Below are positions 7,655-18,702 of a DNA stretch of 64,000 nucleotides, one piece after another. Positions within the stretch are counted from its first letter, which is position 1, and each line of letters opens with the position of its first letter. The position numbers and the translations under genes are program-made. This DNA is from Sediminibacterium salmoneum NBRC 103935 (GTDB lineage: Bacteria; Bacteroidota; Bacteroidia; Chitinophagales; Chitinophagaceae). The stretch covers positions 1,486,919-1,550,918 of the forward strand of contig NZ_KI866530.1 in NCBI RefSeq assembly GCF_000511175.1, read 5' to 3'. Below the pieces are notes generated by a model, which saw nothing but the letters and a program-made list of their open reading frames with translations, was not told the origin of the DNA and made no database searches.

Positions 7655-10600
7655 ATGCGCCTACTATTTTCCCTGATTGTACTACTGGTTTCCTTTCAGA
7701 TAAAAGCACAGACAAGCGATACTTATTACAGCGAACAATATAAAATCATTGACAGTTTATTGCTCAAAGACAGATTGCCCAAAACAGCGCTGGAAAAAGT
7801 GAGAGCACTTTATAAAAAAGCAGTTGCAGAAAAAAAAGAAGCTGAACAAATCAGGGCATTGATTTATGAAACAGAGATCAATCAGGAATACACAGAAGAA
7901 GGTTATACCGAAACCCTGCAGACATTGAAAAAAACAAGTCAGCAAATCAGGGAGAATTTGGTACTCAACTCATTATTACACGTGCTGATTGCCAGGAAAT
8001 ACAATGAATATTATGAGAATCAGAGATGGAATTTATACAACCGAAAAAACTGGAATGCACAATCTTTAAAGGATAGTATTGAAGCCCAGTTTAAACAGGC
8101 AAAAGCGAATGCATCCCTTTTAAAAAACAGTTCGCTAAAGGTATATGCTCCCATTATTGCAGGGGGATCAGAACCGCTGCAAAATTATACAGTCTACGAT
8201 TTACTCATACTGGAACAAATCAGGTATTATTCACAGGGACTGGGCAATGAAGCAGGCGAGACCAACCATCCTGTCATTGTTGCTTTGTATAAGGAATTGA
8301 TAGAAGGGAAAAAAACAGGCGAAGCAGTACAGGAACGGTATCGCTTTAATTTTCTGAAATGGCAGTTTCAGGAAAGCATCATAAAAGAAAAGGAATATGC
8401 AAGCGCACTAACGCAATTCACCAGCACAAAATCCGGAGCCTCGGTTATAATGGAGACGCACGCATCAGTAATAGCAGATGCATATCTGGAACTGGCAAGA
8501 CTTACTGCTGAAAAAGGGAGGAACTATCATCCTTTCAGAGATACGGCCAACCGATATGCATTCGTTAATGCACTAACAATCATTAAAGAAGCAGATGAAA
8601 GGCTCAATGCAGCCCAGATGAGTAAAAGCGGCTTAACAGACTTGCGCAACGAAATAAAAGACAAGAAAGCTTGGCTTCAAGTGGAAGATTACAATGAGAG
8701 CAACAAACCATTTCGTGCTTTCCTGCAATTTAAAAACTTGGATACTTTGTATGGTAAACTCTACAAGGTTTCACCTGCCTATTATCCAAATGGAATTACA
8801 TCAGAAGAAATTCTCAGAAACATCCAGAAACAGCAACTGGTAAGAGAAATAGCAATCCCGCTTCCCTCTGCAGGAGATTATCAAACGCATTTTACCGAAT
8901 TTAAAATGGACCCGCTAAAAGATGGCTCCTATCTTTTACTAACCAGCGCTGGTAAAGCTTTTGATGTTGCAAAAGACAAACTGGGATATACCCAATTCAA
9001 TGTATCAGAATGGGTGTATGTAAAAGACAATCAACGTTATTTTATTAGAAACTATACAGATGGCAAGCCCGTTACCAATGCAAGCGTAACTGTTTTCGTG
9101 AATAATTCCAATAGAAATACAGGCATTACAGAACAAAAAAATATACTGCAAACCAAAACAGATGAACAGGGAAGTTTTATTGTGCTAGATAAAATAAACA
9201 ACAGTGTACTCATTAAGGTGAGCCGTAAAAACAATGAGCTGTACTTCAGTGATTATAAATACCAATACAGAACACTGGAGGAGCTGGAAGGCGCATCTGT
9301 TCAGTTTGAAAAAACAAACAGAAGAATTCATTTTTTCACAGACCGATCTATATACAGGCCAGGACAGACTATTAATTTCAAAGGCATTGCCATTACCAGG
9401 GATTGGAATACCAAACAATCCAAGCTGATCACTGATAAAGCTGTTGTTCTTTGTTATCTCTATAATGCAAACAGACAAAAAGTAGATTCAATTTCTCTAC
9501 AGCTGAATGATTTTGGAAGTATTGCAGGTCAGTTTCCTATTCCCAACAGTGGATTAACCGGACAGTTTACTATTGAAGCAGTGGATTATAATTATTCCAG
9601 TACCGGTATTAAGATAGAAGAATACAAAAGGCCTACTCTTCAGCTCGTATTTAACCAGCCCAAGTTTGGCTATCGCTTAAACGATAGCATACATTATACC
9701 ATTCAGGCCATGGGCTATGCTGGAAATGTAATTAACGGAGCTAAAGTAGTGTACACGGTTAAACAGTATGGAAGAAGACTTCAATCCGAAGACAATATTA
9801 TTGCATCAGGAAACGGAATAACAGATGGCAGAGGAGAGTTTGTTATCCCTTTTAAAGCTTTGTATGATTCTACAAAAGGAAATGATGAAAACATATCCAT
9901 GAATTACATTGTTCAGTTAACAGTAACCGATTTAAATGGAGAAAGCAGATCGGGGAATATCAATATCAGCGCAGCCAGAACTGCATGGAAATTATTTATG
10001 AAGATCCCGCCAGTGCTTATTCAAAATCAATTGAAAAAGATTGAGCCCCAGGTGGTAGACTTAGAAGGAAAAACAAAAAATATTCCGGTTCAAACAACCA
10101 TCTATAAGGTGTCAGAGCCCACCCAATTTATTCGCAAAAAATACTGGGAACAATCCGATAAGCATATATACGATTCTCTTACCTACCGCAAGTATTTCCC
10201 CAATGACGAATACAACCAGGAAACAGAAATAGCCAACTGGCCGGTTGCAGCAACAGCATCAGACATAAACCAGCTGGAAGCGGGCACTTACAAAGTAATA
10301 GCTACCGCTATTGACAGTTTTGGACTAACGCTAAAATCGTTTCAGTTTATCCAGATAATCAATCCAGAAAAACCAAGAACCTATCCAAGCCATTTTCAGT
10401 TTTATTCTGCAACCATAACAAAGCCAGGCGATAGCATACAAATAGTTAAAGCTTATCCTTTCAACAATCCGACTGTAATTCAAAAAATAAAAAGAAGCAA
10501 TGCAAAAGCTGTTTATCAATTTGTAGAAAAGCAAAATATTACAAAGGAAGAGCTGATAATTAGTGAAAGCGACAAGGGTGGTATATTCATACAGGAAGTA

Positions 10601-13528
10601 TTTATTGCATACGGCAGAATGTATCAACAGGCAATATCTATTTCTGTTCCGTTTAATGATAAAGCACTATCCGTTAAAACCGGCACTTTCAGAAATGTCT
10701 TTGAACCTGGTTCTAAGGAAAGCTGGCAAATTGAAGTAGAGGGAAGTAAAGCAAATGAAAAAGCAGCAGAATTATTAACCGGCATGTACGATGCCAGCCT
10801 TGATGCTTTATATCCACACGACTGGAACAGATTAAACTTATGGGGAAGTACCAATTACGAGGAAGGATTCAGCAGTAATCTATTTCGTTCCAGTTATATT
10901 ACCCTTTTGCACGACTACCAATGTTTCTGTGAAGCCCAACCCTATGAAGATCCCAAACTGCTTAGCAATATTCCCGTACAATGGAAAATAAAAGACCGGG
11001 TTTTGTATGAAGCAGCACAGGCTAAAAAAACCATGGCTGCTCCGCCGCCAGCAAATATTTCTATCAGAGGCACAAACCCGGCAATGGAAGAAAGCTATGA
11101 TAAAGTGTATTCAACTGTTGATATTAAAGATCCGGTAACCGGTGATATCATGCGTAACGGAAGAATCATCCGTTCGAACAAACAAACAGAAGACCAGCTG
11201 CAAATAAGAAAGAACTTTAATGAAACAGCTTTCTTTATTCCGCAATTGTATGCAGACAGCACAGGTAAATACACATTCAGCTTTCAGTTTCCGGATGCAA
11301 CAACCCAATGGAAATGGATGACACTGGCGCATACCAAAGAACTGGCTGTGGGCTTTACCGAACAGAAGGTTCAGACACAAAAAAGCCTAATGGTGCAACC
11401 CAACCTACCCCGTTTTCTGAGAGAGGGAGATCAGATGGAAATACCAGTAAAAATTGCCAACCTTACGCAAAAAGAATTAACAGGTACTATAGTGCTGGAA
11501 TTAATGGATGCCACCACGAATACACCGGTAGACGGATGGTTCCAGAATGTATTTCCTCAACAATATTTCACTGCGGAAGCAGGGCAATCTGCTATTACCC
11601 AATTCCCGGTACAAATTCCATTCAGCTACAACAAACCCCTCCGTATTCGGATAGTTGCAAAAACCAATTCTTTTAGTGATGGGGAAGAACATATTATTCC
11701 TGTTTTAAGTAACAGACAATTCATTACAGAAACCCTTCCGATTTACTTATCCAAAGACACAACTCAGACATTTACCTTCAGCAAGCTTCTCAACAATCAA
11801 AGTGAGGGTATTAGTACAGAAGCCTTAACCGTTGAGTATACCACACAGCCTGCCTGGAATGCCATACAGGCACTGAGCTATATGAAAACAGATCCGGAAC
11901 AATCAGCCATACAGCAATTCAGCCGAATCTATGCCAACCTGATGGCATTGCATATCCTAAAAAAATATCCTGTGATTGGTCAGGCATTAGATGCCTGGAG
12001 AAAAGATAGTACCGCTTTGCTCAACCCTTTAGAAAAGAATAATGAATTAAAACAGATTTTACTGGAAGAAACCCCATGGGTATTGGATGCAAAATCCGGG
12101 AACCTACTATTAAAAGAGCTGGCCAACCAGTTCAATGCAGAAAGAATTACAGATGAAAATGAAGCATGGATCATCCGTTTGCAAAAGCTACAAGGTAAAG
12201 ACGGAAGTTTCAGCTGGTTCGAAGGGGGCAATGCAGATTCATATATTACCAATTATATTTTAACCCAAATTGGAAAACTAAAAAGAATCGGCGCCATTGA
12301 TCCATCTATGTCAGCAAGATTAAGAGTGATGCTGGTGAAAGCCAATCATTATATGGACAGTGAGATTCAGTACCGTTACAAAAAAGAGAAGACCGCAACA
12401 CTAATAAGCATTCCATTGGATTATTTGACAATGCGAAGTCTTTACAGAGATATTGCCATTACCAATGATTCTGCCTATCAGTTTTATTTAAAGAAAGCAC
12501 TTACCAACTGGTCACAGCAAAATCTATATGGCCAGGCAATGGCAGCTTTACTTGCACTCAGAAACAATCAGACTGCATTCGCTGAAAGAATTTTGAAATC
12601 ACTGGCAGAACAATCGATGAATGATACATACAAAGGTGTTTATTGGAAAAACAGAACCACTTCCCGCTGGTATGCCATGCCCGTACAACACCAGAGTATG
12701 ATGATTGATTGTTTCAGTGAAATTAATGCTGCACTACCTAAGCAACCTTACAAACAATTGATCAGTGGTATGCTAACCTGGCTAATTGTAAATAAGGAAG
12801 CCAATCATTGGGGAAACAGTATGAGCACAACAGATGCTGTGTACAGCATTGTAGCCAATGCAAGAGAATGGTTCAGTAATAAAAGAGCAGTTCAAATAAA
12901 ACTGGGAAATACTACCCCTATTGGAACTGCCACTGAAAAAGCAATGGAAGGATCCGGTTACTTTAAAAAGCGTATCGAAGGAAATAAAGTGAATGCGTCT
13001 ATGGGAAATATTACGGTAACAACGGCTACACAGTATATGATTTCCAATCAGCCATCTTACGGAAGCATCTACTGGCAATACTTGGCCAATATGGATGAAA
13101 TTACTGCCAGCAAGGGTGAATTAGAAATTAATAAAACCATCCGGGTGTTCAGAAATAACCAATGGTCTTTATTAAATGAAAATGAGCCCGTTAAAGTAGG
13201 AGAATTGATGAATGTAACACTGAGTATAAAAACAGAGAGAGAAATAGATTACGTGCACGTTAAAGATTTACGTCCAGCTGCAACAGAGCCCACCGATGTA
13301 CTTAGTGGTTACCAATGGAAGAGTCGTTCTTTCTATTACCAAAGCACCAAAGATGTAAGTACCAATTATTATTTCCATTCATTGTCCAGAGGTACGCATC
13401 AACTGGATTATACTATCAGAGCCACACATACGGGATTATACACGGCAGGCATTGCCTCTGTTCAAAGCATGTATGCGCCTGCATTGAAAGCTCATTCCAA
13501 TGCAATTAAAATCAGAATTGAACAATAA
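7655..13528 (+). CDS. alpha-2-macroglobulin-like secreted protein (MG2 domain), thioester motif lost
   Basis: A 1957-residue exported protein of the bacterial alpha-2-macroglobulin type. In other bacteria such proteins trap proteases in the periplasm or at the surface. The ATG at 7655 gives a clean signal peptide (MRLLFSLIVLLVSFQIKAQ); an in-frame TTG at 7646 is less likely. The MG2-like region near residue 560 carries DRSIYRPGQTINFKG. The A2M core shows TQWKWMTLAHT and QPNLPRFLREGDQM. The helical thioester-type domain follows from about residue 1405 (ANQFNAERITDENEAW, LQGKDGSFSWFEGG). Where thioester members have CxEQ before FSRxYAN, this protein reads SAIQ from residue 1417, so no thioester can form. 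The next gene starts two bases after the stop. Confidence 0.9.
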   Translation: MRLLFSLIVLLVSFQIKAQTSDTYYSEQYKIIDSLLLKDRLPKTALEKVRALYKKAVAEKKEAEQIRALIYETEINQEYTEEGYTETLQTLKKTSQQIRENLVLNSLLHVLIARKYNEYYENQRWNLYNRKNWNAQSLKDSIEAQFKQAKANASLLKNSSLKVYAPIIAGGSEPLQNYTVYDLLILEQIRYYSQGLGNEAGETNHPVIVALYKELIEGKKTGEAVQERYRFNFLKWQFQESIIKEKEYASALTQFTSTKSGASVIMETHASVIADAYLELARLTAEKGRNYHPFRDTANRYAFVNALTIIKEADERLNAAQMSKSGLTDLRNEIKDKKAWLQVEDYNESNKPFRAFLQFKNLDTLYGKLYKVSPAYYPNGITSEEILRNIQKQQLVREIAIPLPSAGDYQTHFTEFKMDPLKDGSYLLLTSAGKAFDVAKDKLGYTQFNVSEWVYVKDNQRYFIRNYTDGKPVTNASVTVFVNNSNRNTGITEQKNILQTKTDEQGSFIVLDKINNSVLIKVSRKNNELYFSDYKYQYRTLEELEGASVQFEKTNRRIHFFTDRSIYRPGQTINFKGIAITRDWNTKQSKLITDKAVVLCYLYNANRQKVDSISLQLNDFGSIAGQFPIPNSGLTGQFTIEAVDYNYSSTGIKIEEYKRPTLQLVFNQPKFGYRLNDSIHYTIQAMGYAGNVINGAKVVYTVKQYGRRLQSEDNIIASGNGITDGRGEFVIPFKALYDSTKGNDENISMNYIVQLTVTDLNGESRSGNINISAARTAWKLFMKIPPVLIQNQLKKIEPQVVDLEGKTKNIPVQTTIYKVSEPTQFIRKKYWEQSDKHIYDSLTYRKYFPNDEYNQETEIANWPVAATASDINQLEAGTYKVIATAIDSFGLTLKSFQFIQIINPEKPRTYPSHFQFYSATITKPGDSIQIVKAYPFNNPTVIQKIKRSNAKAVYQFVEKQNITKEELIISESDKGGIFIQEVFIAYGRMYQQAISISVPFNDKALSVKTGTFRNVFEPGSKESWQIEVEGSKANEKAAELLTGMYDASLDALYPHDWNRLNLWGSTNYEEGFSSNLFRSSYITLLHDYQCFCEAQPYEDPKLLSNIPVQWKIKDRVLYEAAQAKKTMAAPPPANISIRGTNPAMEESYDKVYSTVDIKDPVTGDIMRNGRIIRSNKQTEDQLQIRKNFNETAFFIPQLYADSTGKYTFSFQFPDATTQWKWMTLAHTKELAVGFTEQKVQTQKSLMVQPNLPRFLREGDQMEIPVKIANLTQKELTGTIVLELMDATTNTPVDGWFQNVFPQQYFTAEAGQSAITQFPVQIPFSYNKPLRIRIVAKTNSFSDGEEHIIPVLSNRQFITETLPIYLSKDTTQTFTFSKLLNNQSEGISTEALTVEYTTQPAWNAIQALSYMKTDPEQSAIQQFSRIYANLMALHILKKYPVIGQALDAWRKDSTALLNPLEKNNELKQILLEETPWVLDAKSGNLLLKELANQFNAERITDENEAWIIRLQKLQGKDGSFSWFEGGNADSYITNYILTQIGKLKRIGAIDPSMSARLRVMLVKANHYMDSEIQYRYKKEKTATLISIPLDYLTMRSLYRDIAITNDSAYQFYLKKALTNWSQQNLYGQAMAALLALRNNQTAFAERILKSLAEQSMNDTYKGVYWKNRTTSRWYAMPVQHQSMMIDCFSEINAALPKQPYKQLISGMLTWLIVNKEANHWGNSMSTTDAVYSIVANAREWFSNKRAVQIKLGNTTPIGTATEKAMEGSGYFKKRIEGNKVNASMGNITVTTATQYMISNQPSYGSIYWQYLANMDEITASKGELEINKTIRVFRNNQWSLLNENEPVKVGELMNVTLSIKTEREIDYVHVKDLRPAATEPTDVLSGYQWKSRSFYYQSTKDVSTNYYFHSLSRGTHQLDYTIRATHTGLYTAGIASVQSMYAPALKAHSNAIKIRIEQ

Positions 13529-13530
13529 CC

Positions 13531-14583
13531 ATGCAGGTAGACACACTCATTATAGGACAGGGATTATGTGGCAGTTTTTTAAGCTGGAACCTGCTGAAAG
13601 CAGGTCATCAGGTAATGGTAGTAGATAGTTCAAATCCATTTACGGCAACCAAAGTAGCCAGCGGTGTTATTAATCCTGTTACAGGAAGAAGAATTGTAAG
13701 AACCTGGGAGATTGAAACTTTTATGCCATTTGCAGTGAACGCTTATCAGGAAATGGAAAAAGAATTATCCATTGAATTGATACGCCAATGCAATGTGCTG
13801 GATTTTCATAATACGCCTGAAAACAAAATAGCTTTTACTGAAAGGCTAAAAACCGAAACAGAATATTTATCACTGCCAGATCAAAAAAAATGGGAATCCT
13901 ATTTTCACCTTCAATTTGGGATTGGTGAAATACATCCCTGCTGGCTGATACAACTGACCAATTTACTGGCAGCATGGAGAAAAAAATTACAGCACCAAAA
14001 TGCGCTGATAGAGAGTGATTTCAATTTCAATGACTGTGTAGTTAAAGATGAATCCATTCATTGGAAAGATATAAAAGCAAATCGCATTATTTTCTGTGAT
14101 GGGAATGCTGGAGCTACCAACCCCTGGTTTCAGCTACTACCCTTTGCACCCAATAAAGGGGAAGCTATCATTGCCTCGATACCCGACTTGCCAAGAAATC
14201 ATATTTACAAACAAAGTCTGAGTCTTGTGCCCTGGAAAGAAGATTTGTTCTGGATAGGTTCTACCTATGAATGGAAGTACGATCATCCGAATCCAACTTC
14301 TGCGTTTAAGGAAAAAGTGGAATTCCAGTTAAAGAACTGGCTTAAGTTACCCTATCAGATTATGGATCATATGGCATCGGAGAGACCGGCCAATATTGAG
14401 CGAAGACCTTTTGTTGGATTTCATCCTATTCACAAAAATATTGGCATACTCAATGGAATGGGAACCAAGGGTTGTAGTCTGGCACCTTACTTTGCCCATC
14501 AGCTAACGCAATATATTATTAAGGGGGAACCTATACACCCACTGGCGAGCATTGATCGTTTGAAGAATATTTTAAGCCGATAA
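13531..14583 (+). CDS. FAD-dependent oxidoreductase, D-amino-acid oxidase-like
   Basis: A flavoprotein of the DAO superfamily (glycine oxidase/D-amino acid dehydrogenase-like). The N terminus has a beta-alpha-beta FAD motif, DTLIIGQGLCGSFLSW, followed by the acidic end VVDSS. The conserved substrate-domain blocks ASGVINPVTGRR and FVGFHPIHKNIGILNGMGTKG are present; the latter is the C-terminal FAD loop. There is no signal peptide, so it should be cytoplasmic. The 350-residue length is normal. The ATG follows two bases after the macroglobulin gene, suggesting translational coupling, although a shared function is not obvious. The substrate cannot be told from sequence. Confidence 0.85.
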   Translation: MQVDTLIIGQGLCGSFLSWNLLKAGHQVMVVDSSNPFTATKVASGVINPVTGRRIVRTWEIETFMPFAVNAYQEMEKELSIELIRQCNVLDFHNTPENKIAFTERLKTETEYLSLPDQKKWESYFHLQFGIGEIHPCWLIQLTNLLAAWRKKLQHQNALIESDFNFNDCVVKDESIHWKDIKANRIIFCDGNAGATNPWFQLLPFAPNKGEAIIASIPDLPRNHIYKQSLSLVPWKEDLFWIGSTYEWKYDHPNPTSAFKEKVEFQLKNWLKLPYQIMDHMASERPANIERRPFVGFHPIHKNIGILNGMGTKGCSLAPYFAHQLTQYIIKGEPIHPLASIDRLKNILSR

Positions 14584-14624
14584 TTGCTTACAAAAATTTA
14601 ATATTGTGCCACAAAAGATATTGA

Positions 14625-15035
14625 ATGGAGCAGCCCCCTTCGGTTCATGATGACAGATACGATATTCCGCTGAAATACCGGAAGATGGAGAATCTCCACA
14701 TTGTATTCTGGTTATTTAAAGATGTGGCCTGGTGTCTGGGACTCAGATGGTTGGGGACTTCTATGATTCTCCCCACTTTACTCATCTCTATTATCATTGC
14801 TTACCGAACCCGTCAGTACATGTCGGAGCTATGTCACAATCTGGCGATAACAGTATGGATTTCTGCCAACTCCTACTGGATGGTCAGTGAGTTTTTTGGG
14901 TTTGATCATATTGAAATCTGGAACGGATTCACTTATAAGCATATAGCATTGATTCCCTTCACACTTGGAATTTTAATTTTGGGATATTTCTATTTAGTGT
15001 GGAAACCGATGCAAAAGAACAAGTCTGCTTATTAA
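14625..15035 (+). CDS. small membrane protein of unknown function
   Basis: A 136-residue protein with about three predicted transmembrane helices: around residues 45-60 (MILPTLLISIIIAY), around 70-88 (NLAITVWISANSYWMV) and near the C terminus (IALIPFTLGILILGYFYLV). The N-terminal 35 residues are polar and should be cytoplasmic. I do not recognise a family. It starts 41 bases after the flavoprotein gene and its last four bases overlap the convergent gene at 15032. A real gene is likely because the frame shows normal codon use and a plausible topology. Confidence 0.7.
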   Translation: MEQPPSVHDDRYDIPLKYRKMENLHIVFWLFKDVAWCLGLRWLGTSMILPTLLISIIIAYRTRQYMSELCHNLAITVWISANSYWMVSEFFGFDHIEIWNGFTYKHIALIPFTLGILILGYFYLVWKPMQKNKSAY

Positions 15036-15523
15036 ATAAATAAGCCCCACTCGTCTTCAAAGTTGTCTTTCTGAAACGTACTAACCCATTGCTTGTATAG
15101 TTCTCTGAATTTATATAAAGCTTCTTCTATAACCTGCTTATGGGCTTCGTCTGCCCAACCCATCAAAACGGCAAAACCAATCTGTTCCATCATCTGCTTG
15201 GCATTGGTTCTGATAACAGATGCATTTTCCATTTTCAATACATACAAATCCATGCTGATAGCACCAATAATCTTGGGAGCAACAATCATTACATTCTCAT
15301 AAATCAATGCCTTGGTAGAAGCAGGATGGGTTTCTTCGCCATCATCCGCCAGATTCTCTGCAAAGGCAACCACTAAACCAAATACTTCTCTCCATTGGTT
15401 GTACATGGCTTTGGCAATTGCCCTGGCCGGGCCTCTGCGCCACTCTTCTGCTGCATCATCAGGACCCACTTTGTAGCGGCTTTCATCCCACTCCGGTAAA
15501 AAATTCAGGTCATTTAAATTCAT
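15032..15523 (-). CDS. hypothetical cytoplasmic protein, 163 aa
   Basis: An unassigned, mainly helical, acidic protein without a signal peptide or transmembrane segment. It begins MNLNDLNFLPEWDESRYKVG and contains RRGPARAIAKAMYNQWREVFG and a Trp/Phe-rich end (WVSTFQKDNFEDEWGLFI). It starts nine bases after the stop of uvrA on the same strand, so it is likely to be the second gene of a uvrA transcript. That may reflect co-expression rather than a DNA repair role. The stop overlaps the convergent membrane-protein gene by four bases. Confidence 0.75.
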   Translation of the reverse strand: MNLNDLNFLPEWDESRYKVGPDDAAEEWRRGPARAIAKAMYNQWREVFGLVVAFAENLADDGEETHPASTKALIYENVMIVAPKIIGAISMDLYVLKMENASVIRTNAKQMMEQIGFAVLMGWADEAHKQVIEEALYKFRELYKQWVSTFQKDNFEDEWGLFI

Positions 15524-15532
15524 AGAGGGAAG

Positions 15533-18403
15533 TTAATTCATTTCAGCTTTTAAAAAGCGAGCTGTATGACTGGTTTTATGTTGCACCATTTTTTCGGGTG
15601 TTCCTTCAAATAAAATCTGTCCGCCTCCATCACCACCTTCCGGGCCTAAATCAATAATATAATCGGCCATTTTAACTACATCCAGATTGTGTTCTATCAC
15701 CAATACCGTATTCCCTCTGTCCACCAGTTTATTCAGCACATCCAGCAAATGACTGATATCCTGAAAATGCAAACCGGTAGTGGGTTCATCCAGAATGTAA
15801 AATGTTTTCCCGGTATCTTTCTTTCCCAGTTCTGTAGCCAGCTTTACGCGCTGTGCTTCACCGCCACTAAGGGTTGTAGCCGACTGCCCCAGCGTAATAT
15901 ATCCCAGCCCTACTTCCTGCAATACTTTAATCTTTCTGTATAAATAAGGAACAGGCTGAAAAAATTCACAGGCTTCATCCACCGTCATATTCAGCACATC
16001 GCTGATGGATTTTCCTTTGTAACGAATTTCAAGCGTTTCGCGATTGTATCTTTTGCCATTGCATTTTTCACAGTTCACATATACATCGGGCAGGAAATTC
16101 ATTTCAATCACTTTCATTCCCCCTCCTTCACAAATTTCACATCTGCCTCCCTTAACATTAAAGGAAAAACGACCTGCTGCATATCCTCTGATTTTGGCTT
16201 CGGGTACAGCTGCAAACAAGGTTCTGATTTCTGTGAAGAATCCGCAATAAGTAGCAGGGTTACTCCTGGGCGTTCTACCAATTGGGGACTGATCAATTTC
16301 AATCACTTTGTCAACATGCTCCAGCCCTTTCACAGAATGAAAAGGCATGGGTGTTACTTTACTATTGTAACAATGCTTAGCCAGAATAGGATATAAAGTT
16401 TCATTAATCAGGGTACTCTTACCACTGCCACTAACCCCACTCACCACAATTAAATTTCCCAAGGGCAAGCGTACAGAAACATTCTTTAAATTGTTGCCGG
16501 AAGCTTTATTCAATTCCAGAAACTTTCCGCTACCTGCTCTTCTTTCCGCAGGCACCTGGATACGTTTTTGTCCGTTTAAATACTGAGCAGTATCTGCTCC
16601 TGATTCCAACACCTGTTGTGGTGTTCCTTCAGCCACAATACTACCCCCATATTTCCCTGCGCGGGGTCCAATATCCACCAGATAATCCGCTGCAAGCATA
16701 ATATCCTTATCGTGTTCCACTACCAACACACTGTTACCTATATCACGCAGATTTTTCAATGCCTGAATTAACTGATGATTGTCGCGCTGATGCAAACCAA
16801 TGGAAGGTTCATCGAGTATATAAGTAATCCCTTGCAATTGAGATCCAATTTGTGTAGCCAGCCTGATTCGCTGCGACTCCCCCCCACTAAGGGTTCTGGA
16901 AGAACGATTCAGCGAAAGATAAGTTAGGCCAACGTCGAGCAGGAATTGTAATCGCTCCCTGATTTCTTTTAAAATATCTTTTGCAATTACATTCTGTTTC
17001 TTGCTCAATCTATCTTCCAGATTCGTGAACCATTGCTGCAGCTTATCTAAATTCAATGCACTCAGTTCAGCAATATTTTTATTGTCAATTTTAAACCAGA
17101 GACTTTCTTTTCGTAATCTGTCTCCGTCACAAGTAGTACAAACTTTTAATTCCATGTATTGCTCAACCCACTCACGCATACCATCCGATTTTACACCGGC
17201 AAACCAACGCTTCAGCATGGGAATAATTCCTTCAAATTCACCAGCATATGGATCTGCACCTACACCCTCTGTTTCAGCAGGATCAATCATTAAACTATCC
17301 CCATCCGGATTTCCGTACAACAGAATATTCAATCCAGCAACGGGTAAGTCTTTAACAGGTTTATCCAGGTTGATTTTATTTTTCTTTGCCAGCTGTTCTA
17401 CATTACGGAACATATATGCATCTCTTTGCACGCCCAGCGGCGCAATTCCACCTTCCTTAATACTTAAATTCGGATCTGGAATAACTGCACTTAAATCAAT
17501 GGAATACATATGACCTAAACCCTTACAGGTAGGGCAGGCACCATAAGGTGAATTAAAGGAAAAAGAATTGGGAGAAGGTTCCTCATAGGAAATACCCGTG
17601 TCTTCACACATCAATTGCTTGGCATACTGAACCGTCTTATTGGTATCGTTCAGCAAAAGGAACATCAGATCCTTACCCATTTTCAAGGTCTGCTGGACAC
17701 TCTGACTTACCCGCACTCTTAAATCGTCGGTTACCTGCAAACGATCAATCACTACTTCAATATCGTGAATCTTATATCGGTCAACCTGCAGTTTGGGAGT
17801 AAGATCAATAATCTCTCCATCAACCCTTACTTTTAAAAATCCCTTCTTTCTAATGTCTTCAAAGAGCTCCCGGTAATGTCCCTTTCTTCCTCGAATCAGG
17901 GGCGCCAGCAAACTCACTTTTTTATTTTTATACTTCGTGTAAATATTATCAACAATCTCTTCTTCACTAAACTTGACCATTTTTTTTCCGGTCTCATAAC
18001 TGTATGCTTCTCCAATGCGCGCATAGAGCAAACGAAGAAAATCATAGACTTCCGTAACGGTACCAACAGTAGAGCGTGGATTCTTATTAGTGGTTTTTTG
18101 TTCAATAGAAATTACCGGGGACAGGCCTGTGATTTTATCAACATCAGGTCTTTCCATATCACCCATGAACTGTCTGGCATAGGCACCAAAACTTTCCATG
18201 TACCTGCGCTGACCTTCATTGTAAATAGTATCAAAAGCCAGTGAAGATTTTCCACTACCACTTACGCCGGTAAAAACAACCAGCTTATTTTTAGGAATAG
18301 CAATATCAATGTTTTTCAAATTGTGTTCACGCGCACCCATTACCTGAATAAAATCCGTGTCATTTACCGGTACAGGTGCAGTAGGAATCGATTTCTTTGC
18401 CAT
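15533..18403 (-). CDS. uvrA: excinuclease ABC subunit A
   Basis: UvrA is the damage-sensing ATPase dimer of nucleotide excision repair, loading UvrB onto lesions. I chose the ATG at 18403 ([10 protein letters not shown]), giving 956 residues, because the eight-codon upstream extension is hydrophobic and atypical. The first ATPase half has Walker [11 protein letters not shown] and signature [12 protein letters not shown]; the second has [10 protein letters not shown] and [12 protein letters not shown]. The zinc modules are visible as CPTCKGLGH with [13 protein letters not shown], and [10 protein letters not shown] with [23 protein letters not shown] at the start is typical. All key residues are intact. 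It is divergent from the SAM-riboswitch operon. Confidence 0.97.
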   Translation of the reverse strand: MAKKSIPTAPVPVNDTDFIQVMGAREHNLKNIDIAIPKNKLVVFTGVSGSGKSSLAFDTIYNEGQRRYMESFGAYARQFMGDMERPDVDKITGLSPVISIEQKTTNKNPRSTVGTVTEVYDFLRLLYARIGEAYSYETGKKMVKFSEEEIVDNIYTKYKNKKVSLLAPLIRGRKGHYRELFEDIRKKGFLKVRVDGEIIDLTPKLQVDRYKIHDIEVVIDRLQVTDDLRVRVSQSVQQTLKMGKDLMFLLLNDTNKTVQYAKQLMCEDTGISYEEPSPNSFSFNSPYGACPTCKGLGHMYSIDLSAVIPDPNLSIKEGGIAPLGVQRDAYMFRNVEQLAKKNKINLDKPVKDLPVAGLNILLYGNPDGDSLMIDPAETEGVGADPYAGEFEGIIPMLKRWFAGVKSDGMREWVEQYMELKVCTTCDGDRLRKESLWFKIDNKNIAELSALNLDKLQQWFTNLEDRLSKKQNVIAKDILKEIRERLQFLLDVGLTYLSLNRSSRTLSGGESQRIRLATQIGSQLQGITYILDEPSIGLHQRDNHQLIQALKNLRDIGNSVLVVEHDKDIMLAADYLVDIGPRAGKYGGSIVAEGTPQQVLESGADTAQYLNGQKRIQVPAERRAGSGKFLELNKASGNNLKNVSVRLPLGNLIVVSGVSGSGKSTLINETLYPILAKHCYNSKVTPMPFHSVKGLEHVDKVIEIDQSPIGRTPRSNPATYCGFFTEIRTLFAAVPEAKIRGYAAGRFSFNVKGGRCEICEGGGMKVIEMNFLPDVYVNCEKCNGKRYNRETLEIRYKGKSISDVLNMTVDEACEFFQPVPYLYRKIKVLQEVGLGYITLGQSATTLSGGEAQRVKLATELGKKDTGKTFYILDEPTTGLHFQDISHLLDVLNKLVDRGNTVLVIEHNLDVVKMADYIIDLGPEGGDGGGQILFEGTPEKMVQHKTSHTARFLKAEMN

Positions 18404-18529
18404 AATAGTTAATAAAGATACAAACAAGCAGCCCGTTGTAAAGTTTGCATTTTATAAAAGAAAACTACCTGAAATTCAATCATCTGTGAGTAGAATAAGT
18501 AATTGTCCACTAAATTAATAGACTTTTAA

Positions 18530-18561
18530 TTTGGTGAAATGAAATTGCGAATGTACATTTG
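18530..18561 (+). promoter_or_regulatory. Bacteroidota-type promoter of the SAM riboswitch transcript
   Basis: A -33 element TTTG (18530-18533) and a -7 element TACATTTG (18554-18561) are separated by 20 bases, the best consensus promoter in the window. Transcription should start around 18567, just before the riboswitch, leaving a leader of about 280 bases before the first start codon. Confidence 0.75.
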
Positions 18562-18579
18562 CATCAGTTCTTTAATAAT

Positions 18580-18702
18580 CTTATCAAGAAAGGCGGAGGG
18601 TTTTGGCCCTATGAAGCCTTGGCAACCCATATTACTTTAACTCAGTAGTATGAAGGTGCCAATTCCATCCTGGTAAAGCAATGCTTTAACGGGGAAGATA
18701 AG
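18580..18702 (+). ncRNA. SAM-I (S-box) riboswitch
   Basis: The leader contains the S-box core in order. The P1 5' strand CTTATC (18580-18585) pairs with GATAAG (18697-18702). The conserved AGAAAGGCGGAGGG is followed by GGCCCTATGAAGCCTTGGCAACC, here given as separate consecutive blocks GGCCCTATGAAGCC and TTGGCAACC. GAAGGTGCCAATTCC and a P4 hairpin (TAAAGCAATGCTTTA) complete it. The family binds S-adenosylmethionine and shuts off methionine synthesis genes. Its position 147 bases before a transsulfuration gene and homoserine dehydrogenase fits. The class call rests on recognition of conserved blocks, not on a covariance-model search. Confidence 0.93.

Noticed and set aside
17001..17513. Plus-strand open frame of 170 codons
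   Set aside because: It lies wholly antisense inside uvrA, has no recognisable features, and uvrA is intact over the same bases.
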